From an uncultured Prochlorococcus sp. (lineage in GTDB: Bacteria; Cyanobacteriota; Cyanobacteriia; PCC-6307; Cyanobiaceae), in contig CACAST010000014.1 of the NCBI GenBank assembly GCA_902535185.1, forward strand, positions 1 through 32,324: a stretch of DNA of 32,324 bases, read 5' to 3'. Both the position numbers and the translations under genes were made by a program. The notes under the pieces are model-generated. The model was not told the DNA's origin. It did no database searches and was given only the letters and a program-made list of their open reading frames with translations. This document shows, piece after piece, positions 27,894 through 32,324 of this stretch (its first letter is position 1; each line of letters begins with the position of its first letter).

Positions 27894-29261
27894 ATGTATT
27901 CCTTACTTGCTGAATTAAGTGCACATGATTTAGAAGTTGCTGAAACGTTGATAGGGGTTATAAGGTTTCTATTGATATTTTTAGCTGCAAGAGCATTAGC
28001 AGAAGTCTTAGTAAGACTAAGTTTGCCAACGATAGTAGGTGAGCTTCTTGCAGGGGTTGTAATAGGAGCATCAGGATTCCATTTGTTGATACCACCCTCA
28101 GCTGGAACCGAATTAAATGAAGGACTTGTGAAGGTTATTAGCTCATTAGCGTCAATCCCCCCAGAAGCTGTACCTGATGTTTATTTCGAAAGTTTTCCAT
28201 CCCTCCAAGCAGTAGCAACTCTGGGTTTATATGCTCTTTTATTTTTAACAGGATTAGAAAGTGAATTAGAGGAATTAGTAGCTGTCGGGGCTCAAGCTTT
28301 CACTGTTGCTATGGCTGGTGTAATTTTACCGTTTGCCTTTGGAACTCTTGGACTAATGTTCATTTTTCAAGTAGATCTAATTCCAGCAGTTTTTGCAGGA
28401 GCATCTATGACAGCAACAAGTATAGGAATTACTGCAAGTGTTTTTGGTGAATTGGGATATTTAAAAACTAGAGAAGGACAGATTGTTATTGGTGCGGCTG
28501 TTTTAGATGATATTTTGGGTATTGTTATTCTTGCAGTTGTAGTAGCCCTCGCTGCCGGAGGTTCTTTAGAAATTGCTCCTATCGTTAAATTAGTTGCAGC
28601 AGCTGTAGTATTTGTTATTGCTGCTATCGCATTAAGTCGAACAGCAGCTCCTGGTTTTGATTGGTTATTAGATAGATTAAAGGCACCAGGAGCAGTCGTA
28701 GTAGCTTCTTTTGTGATACTTGTTTTGTGTTGTTTTGTAGCAACAGCCATTGGATTGGAAGCAGCTTTAGGTGCTTTTGCAGCTGGATTAATTCTTAGTA
28801 GTTCTAAAAATAATCACGCAATTCAACAATCGGTTTTACCTTTAGTTTCCTTGTTCGCAACTATTTTTTTCGTATTAGTAGGAGCTGGAATGGATCTATC
28901 AGTTATAAATCCACTTGATCCAACAAGTAGGTCAGCTCTTGTAGTTGCAGGATTTTTATTAGTTGTAGCAATTATTGGTAAAATTGCAGCTGGATGGGTA
29001 TTTTCAAGTGATAAACCTACAAATAGATTAGTTGTAGGTTTAGGTATGATGCCTAGAGGTGAGGTTGGTTTAATTTTTCTTGGACTAGGAACAAGTGCTA
29101 AGTTGTTAACTCCTTCTCTTGAAGCAGCTATTTTATTAATGGTAATTGGAACTACATTTCTTGCGCCTGTTCTCTTGAGAATTGTTCTAAAAGATAAACC
29201 CCCAAATGATGGCAATAAAATTTCAGATGATGTTGCAGCTGATCCTGTTGGTCTTCTTTAG
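27894..29261 (+). CDS. Cation:proton antiporter, CPA2 / Na_H_Exchanger family
   Basis: A 455-residue membrane protein with about 12-13 hydrophobic helices. Typical pieces are LSLPTIVGELLAGVVIGAS (near 42-60), LFLTGLESELEEL, the acidic pair in AAVLDDILGIVILAVV that lies in the ion path, and GLGMMPRGEVGLIFLGLG near the end. The family exchanges Na+ or K+ for H+ at the plasma or thylakoid membrane. There is no C-terminal TrkA-type nucleotide domain, which favours an NhaS/NapA-like role over KefB. The transported ion is not decided. The 136-base spacer to glgP holds a terminator-like hairpin. Confidence 0.9.
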   Translation: MYSLLAELSAHDLEVAETLIGVIRFLLIFLAARALAEVLVRLSLPTIVGELLAGVVIGASGFHLLIPPSAGTELNEGLVKVISSLASIPPEAVPDVYFESFPSLQAVATLGLYALLFLTGLESELEELVAVGAQAFTVAMAGVILPFAFGTLGLMFIFQVDLIPAVFAGASMTATSIGITASVFGELGYLKTREGQIVIGAAVLDDILGIVILAVVVALAAGGSLEIAPIVKLVAAAVVFVIAAIALSRTAAPGFDWLLDRLKAPGAVVVASFVILVLCCFVATAIGLEAALGAFAAGLILSSSKNNHAIQQSVLPLVSLFATIFFVLVGAGMDLSVINPLDPTSRSALVVAGFLLVVAIIGKIAAGWVFSSDKPTNRLVVGLGMMPRGEVGLIFLGLGTSAKLLTPSLEAAILLMVIGTTFLAPVLLRIVLKDKPPNDGNKISDDVAADPVGLL

Positions 29262-29304
29262 GAAATAAGTTTATTAGAATCAACCAACTTAGAATTTTCA
29301 ATTA

Positions 29305-30204
29305 ATGGAAAAATCAGCTCTGATAGATAATGAGGTAAATTATAACTGGAATTTTTTAAATTACCCAATTCATACAGTTTCCGCTAATCCTGAGCAAACA
29401 TCAAAAGAATGTGCAATTTTATTAATTCATGGTTTCGGTGCTTCTACCGATCATTGGAGATTTAATATCCCTGTTTTGAGTTCAAAATATGAAGTTCACG
29501 CTATGGATTTACTAGGTTTTGGAAAAAGTCCTAAGCCTAAAGACGTCGAATACTCAGGATCTTTATGGAAAGATCAGGTTGTAGCTTATATAAAAGAGAA
29601 AATAAAAAAACCTACAATTGTTGTTGGAAATTCATTAGGTGGTTATGCAGCATTAGCAGCTGGTGCAGAATTAAATGAGCTAAACGCAGGCGTGATCTTA
29701 CTTAACGCTGCTGGATATTTTAGTGAAGAAAAAACTATCAAAAAGAATATGTTGCAAACTTCAATTGAAACAGTTGCCGGCATATTTTTGAAAAATATTG
29801 TTCTTCAACGTTTGATTTTTGAGAATATGAGAAATCCAAAAAATATTAAAAAAACTTTGAATCAAGTTTATGTTAATAAAAAAAATGTTGATGATTTTTT
29901 AGTTGAGTCAATAAGGAGGCCTTCTCTAGATTTCGGAGCTTTTAATGTTTTTAGAAGTGTATTTAACCCATCAGGTCCTCAGGGATTGCCGTTAGATAAG
30001 CTATTCGCAAAGCTAAATGCACCATTATTACTTCTTTGGGGAGGGAAAGATCCATGGATGAATACTCCAAAAAAAAGAAATCTATATAAAAAATTTACAC
30101 CAAAGAATACAAAAGAAATTATTCTTGATGCAGGACATTGTCCTCATGATGAGATACCTGAATTAGTTAATCAGCATATTTTGGATTGGGTTGATTCTCT
30201 TTAA
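29305..30204 (+). CDS. Alpha/beta hydrolase superfamily protein (paralogue 2)
   Basis: A 299-residue alpha/beta hydrolase with the motifs LLIHGFGASTDHWR (39-52), DLLGFGKS (68-75), the nucleophile elbow GNSLGG (Ser110), WGGKDPW (Asp249) and DAGHCPHDE (His278). These match the copy at 822-1736 segment by segment, including NPK.IKK.L.Q.Y in the cap. The substrate is unknown. It sits 43 bases after the antiporter and 9 bases before the mutarotase gene, so it may be part of one transcript with the sugar-related genes. Confidence 0.9.
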   Translation: MEKSALIDNEVNYNWNFLNYPIHTVSANPEQTSKECAILLIHGFGASTDHWRFNIPVLSSKYEVHAMDLLGFGKSPKPKDVEYSGSLWKDQVVAYIKEKIKKPTIVVGNSLGGYAALAAGAELNELNAGVILLNAAGYFSEEKTIKKNMLQTSIETVAGIFLKNIVLQRLIFENMRNPKNIKKTLNQVYVNKKNVDDFLVESIRRPSLDFGAFNVFRSVFNPSGPQGLPLDKLFAKLNAPLLLLWGGKDPWMNTPKKRNLYKKFTPKNTKEIILDAGHCPHDEIPELVNQHILDWVDSL

Positions 30205-30213
30205 GTAATAATC

Positions 30214-31068
30214 GTGAAACTTGAATCATCTCATAAGTACCATGGAATTTTTGTCTTTCAATTAGATAAAAATAATTACATTAAATTTTGTCCTGAAAGA
30301 GGAGGCGTTATTACAAATTGGGTTTCGGATGGTAATGAAATACTTTATTTCGATGAAACAAGATTTAGGGACAAGACAAAAAGTATTAGGGGAGGCATTC
30401 CAATCTTGTTTCCAATTTGTGGAAATCTCAATACCTCTATTTCAGTATTTGGAAATGGTTATTTGCAATTACCACAACATGGTTTTGCTAGGGATTTGCA
30501 ATGGCAATATTCCTTCAATGAAAATGAAAAATTTTTATGCTTATTCTTAAATGCATCTAAAAAAACCAAAAAATATTATCCTTTCGATTTTTCACTAAAA
30601 ATAGAAGTTACCTTAAAAATTAACTCTTTAGAATTTGAAATTACAATCCATAACAAAACAGACATTGCTATGCCTATAAATTTTGGTTTGCATCCTTATT
30701 TTAATGTTTCAGATTTTAAAAATTTAGAGTTTGTTGATAATCCACTTAATTGTCAGGATCAAAAAAGAAATACTTTAAGTAATACTTTGGATGAATTAAA
30801 AAAAATTAATTTGGGAGTTGATCTACTTATGTATACTTCCGGTAGAAGCTCTTTTCGAGATAAAATTTTTAAAAGAGAGGTAACTTTAAATCATCCATAT
30901 CCTTTTGATTTAGGCGTTATTTGGAGTGATCCTCCAAGAAGAATGATATGTCTTGAACCCTGGACTAGTCCCCGAAATTCTTTTGTTGATGGATTAAGAA
31001 ACATTATGATTCCTTCAAATGATAGTAAAAGGTTAAATGCCTCAATACAAATAAAATCTCTTAAGTAA
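30214..31068 (+). CDS. Aldose 1-epimerase / hexose-6-phosphate mutarotase-like protein
   Basis: A 284-residue beta-sandwich sugar epimerase that should interconvert alpha and beta anomers of a sugar or sugar phosphate. The GTG start precedes an N-terminal strand pair. The sugar-site motifs are SIRGGIPILFPICGNL, LPQHGFARDLQW (His), NFGLHPYFNV (catalytic His) and ICLEPWTSPRNS (catalytic Glu). RGGIPILFP resembles the YeaD-type glucose-6-phosphate epimerases as much as GalM, so the exact substrate is open. It is 9 bases after the hydrolase and 13 before the sugar-acid kinase-like gene. Confidence 0.88.
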   Translation: MKLESSHKYHGIFVFQLDKNNYIKFCPERGGVITNWVSDGNEILYFDETRFRDKTKSIRGGIPILFPICGNLNTSISVFGNGYLQLPQHGFARDLQWQYSFNENEKFLCLFLNASKKTKKYYPFDFSLKIEVTLKINSLEFEITIHNKTDIAMPINFGLHPYFNVSDFKNLEFVDNPLNCQDQKRNTLSNTLDELKKINLGVDLLMYTSGRSSFRDKIFKREVTLNHPYPFDLGVIWSDPPRRMICLEPWTSPRNSFVDGLRNIMIPSNDSKRLNASIQIKSLK

Positions 31069-31081
31069 TTTTGCAATACTT

Positions 31082-32324
31082 ATGAAATTTGTAGTTATAG
31101 ATGATGATCCCACAGGCTCTCAAACTGTTCACGATTGTTTATTACTGCTTAAGTGGGACTGCTCAACTTTAGCAAAAGGTTTTGAATCTAAATCTAATTT
31201 ATTTTTTATTTTGGCTAATACAAGGTCACTATCGGAAAATGATGCGAAATTAACAATAGAGGCAATTTGCAAAAATCTTAAGACTGTAATTACTGCTCAA
31301 GCCTATGAAGAAGAAATTATTTTTATAAGTAGAGGAGACTCTACTCTTCGAGGACATAACTTTTTAGAGCCAATTGCTCTAAATAATTGCTTAGGTCCTT
31401 TTGATGCTACTTTTCATATTCCAGCTTTTATAGAGGGTAAAAGATTAACAATTAATGGATCTCATTTTGTTGATAAAACTCCTATTAGTCAAACAATTTT
31501 TGCAAAAGATAAAATTTTTGGATATGAGACAAGTAATGTCAAGAATCTTTTATTTCAGCAGAGTAAATCGCAAATAAATTTTGAAGATATTCAAAATCTT
31601 TTATTGTCAGATATCAAAATGCTAAATGATGAAGAAAATAATATTGTTTTTAATACACTAAAGAACTTGAAGAATAATAAACATGTAGTTGTAGATGTAG
31701 AAAATTATTCTCAATTAAAAAAATTTTCTTTAATTATTAAAAAATTAATTAAACAAAAAAAATTCCTTTTTCGAACTGCAGCAAGTTTTATAAGTTCAAT
31801 TTCTGAGAAAAAAAGTTTCTCTCAGAGTGAAATATTTTTCTCTAATTTAAGAATAAGAAATAAAGAAAAGAGCCTTCTTCCAGGACTAATAATTATTGGA
31901 TCTTATGTAGAAATTTCAACGATACAATTAAATAATTTATTAGAGATAAGTAATTGCAATCCCGTTGAATTAGATGTTTTTGAATTCTTCAAAATTATTT
32001 CATCAAATAATAATCATAAGCGAAGGAATTTGTTTAAAAATAAATTTTTAAAAGAAATTAGATTTTCTTTTGAGAAAGGAAAAACTCCTGTTTTGTTTAC
32101 TTCAAGAAAATTTATGTCTTTAGATTCTTCTGAACTATTTAATTTTTATAATTTACTGGCTTGTTTTATTGCTGAATTAGTCGCAGATTTGAAGTATGAA
32201 ATAGGATATTTGATTTCAAAAGGTGGAATAACAACAAATTTAATTCTTAGTAAAGGACTTAATGCAGATTATGTTTATCTTAAGGGACAGATTTTTACTG
32301 GTATTTCAGTGGTGACTTACAACC
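31082..32324 (+). CDS. Four-carbon acid sugar kinase family (DUF1537) protein, 3'-truncated
   Basis: An open frame from ATG 31082 to the window edge (414 complete codons) with no stop, so the end lies outside. Family marks, from memory: the N-terminal IDDDPTGSQTVHDC (residues about 6-19), ANTRSLSEN with the substrate-side Arg-Ser, SRGDSTLRGHNFLEP near 82-96, and the C-terminal nucleotide-domain piece ISKGGITTNLILSKGL. Characterised relatives phosphorylate four-carbon sugar acids such as threonate or erythronate. The middle (about 150-330) is very Lys/Asn-rich and poorly conserved. It follows the mutarotase by 13 bases and probably lacks only a few dozen residues. Confidence 0.85.
   Translation, partial: MKFVVIDDDPTGSQTVHDCLLLLKWDCSTLAKGFESKSNLFFILANTRSLSENDAKLTIEAICKNLKTVITAQAYEEEIIFISRGDSTLRGHNFLEPIALNNCLGPFDATFHIPAFIEGKRLTINGSHFVDKTPISQTIFAKDKIFGYETSNVKNLLFQQSKSQINFEDIQNLLLSDIKMLNDEENNIVFNTLKNLKNNKHVVVDVENYSQLKKFSLIIKKLIKQKKFLFRTAASFISSISEKKSFSQSEIFFSNLRIRNKEKSLLPGLIIIGSYVEISTIQLNNLLEISNCNPVELDVFEFFKIISSNNNHKRRNLFKNKFLKEIRFSFEKGKTPVLFTSRKFMSLDSSELFNFYNLLACFIAELVADLKYEIGYLISKGGITTNLILSKGLNADYVYLKGQIFTGISVVTYN

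Noticed and set aside
28367-29215. Two minus-strand open frames (127 and 130 codons) inside the antiporter gene.
   Set aside because: Their products are low-complexity Ala/Thr/Ile-rich strings expected from the reverse of a hydrophobic membrane protein gene; the plus-strand frame is clearly the real one.

Overview
The window reads as a stretch of core chromosome from a marine picocyanobacterium, almost certainly Prochlorococcus and probably a high-light clade. The evidence is very low G+C (roughly one third by eye), A/T-only spacers of a few to about 180 bases, genes that abut or overlap, and cyanobacterial markers: psaC with all eight cluster cysteines, an RpaB-type response regulator, a small NdhS-like protein, a type A RNase P RNA and a picocyanobacterial gene order (thiC, tkt, fabF, acpP, psaC, glmS). 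The assignment rests on sequence features and remembered family knowledge; no search was run.

Layout. 1-5.7 kb: the 3' part of a group 2 sigma-70 factor cut by the left edge, an alpha/beta hydrolase, a PfkB sugar kinase, tsaE, ahcY, a DedA membrane protein and ssb. 5.8-8.2 kb: the mreBCD cell-shape operon. 8.3-11.5 kb: rpaB, lysS, a small conserved protein and smpB. 11.5-14.8 kb: a tightly packed run of ruvB, a TPR protein, an M20 amidohydrolase and a 71-residue membrane protein, closed by an A/T-only palindrome. 14.84-16.3 kb: a TPP riboswitch and thiC. 16.35-19.9 kb (minus strand): acpP-fabF-tkt, divergent from psaC. 20-23.8 kb: psaC, glmS, rimM, ndhS-like and rnc. 23.8-24.3 kb: the RNase P RNA (minus strand), directly upstream of rnc, and divergent tRNA-Arg(CCU). 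24.4-27.8 kb: two small unknown proteins and glycogen phosphorylase. 27.9-32.3 kb: a CPA2-type cation/proton antiporter with a terminator-like hairpin in its leader, a second alpha/beta hydrolase paralogous to the first, a mutarotase-like protein and a four-carbon acid sugar kinase family protein cut by the right edge.

Functionally the window mixes housekeeping (translation, RNA processing, recombination, fatty acid synthesis, envelope shape) with photosynthetic carbon and electron metabolism (transketolase, glycogen phosphorylase, PsaC, NdhS-like, RpaB). I see no mobile element, prophage, CRISPR array, toxin-antitoxin pair or defence island. No clearly new multi-gene system is visible. The items most worth checking are the hairpin with T-run 13 bases before the antiporter start, the perfect 18-bp helix of the RNase P RNA, the rnpB/rnc/tRNA arrangement, the thiC leader without a visible terminator, the two related hydrolases and the small unknown proteins.
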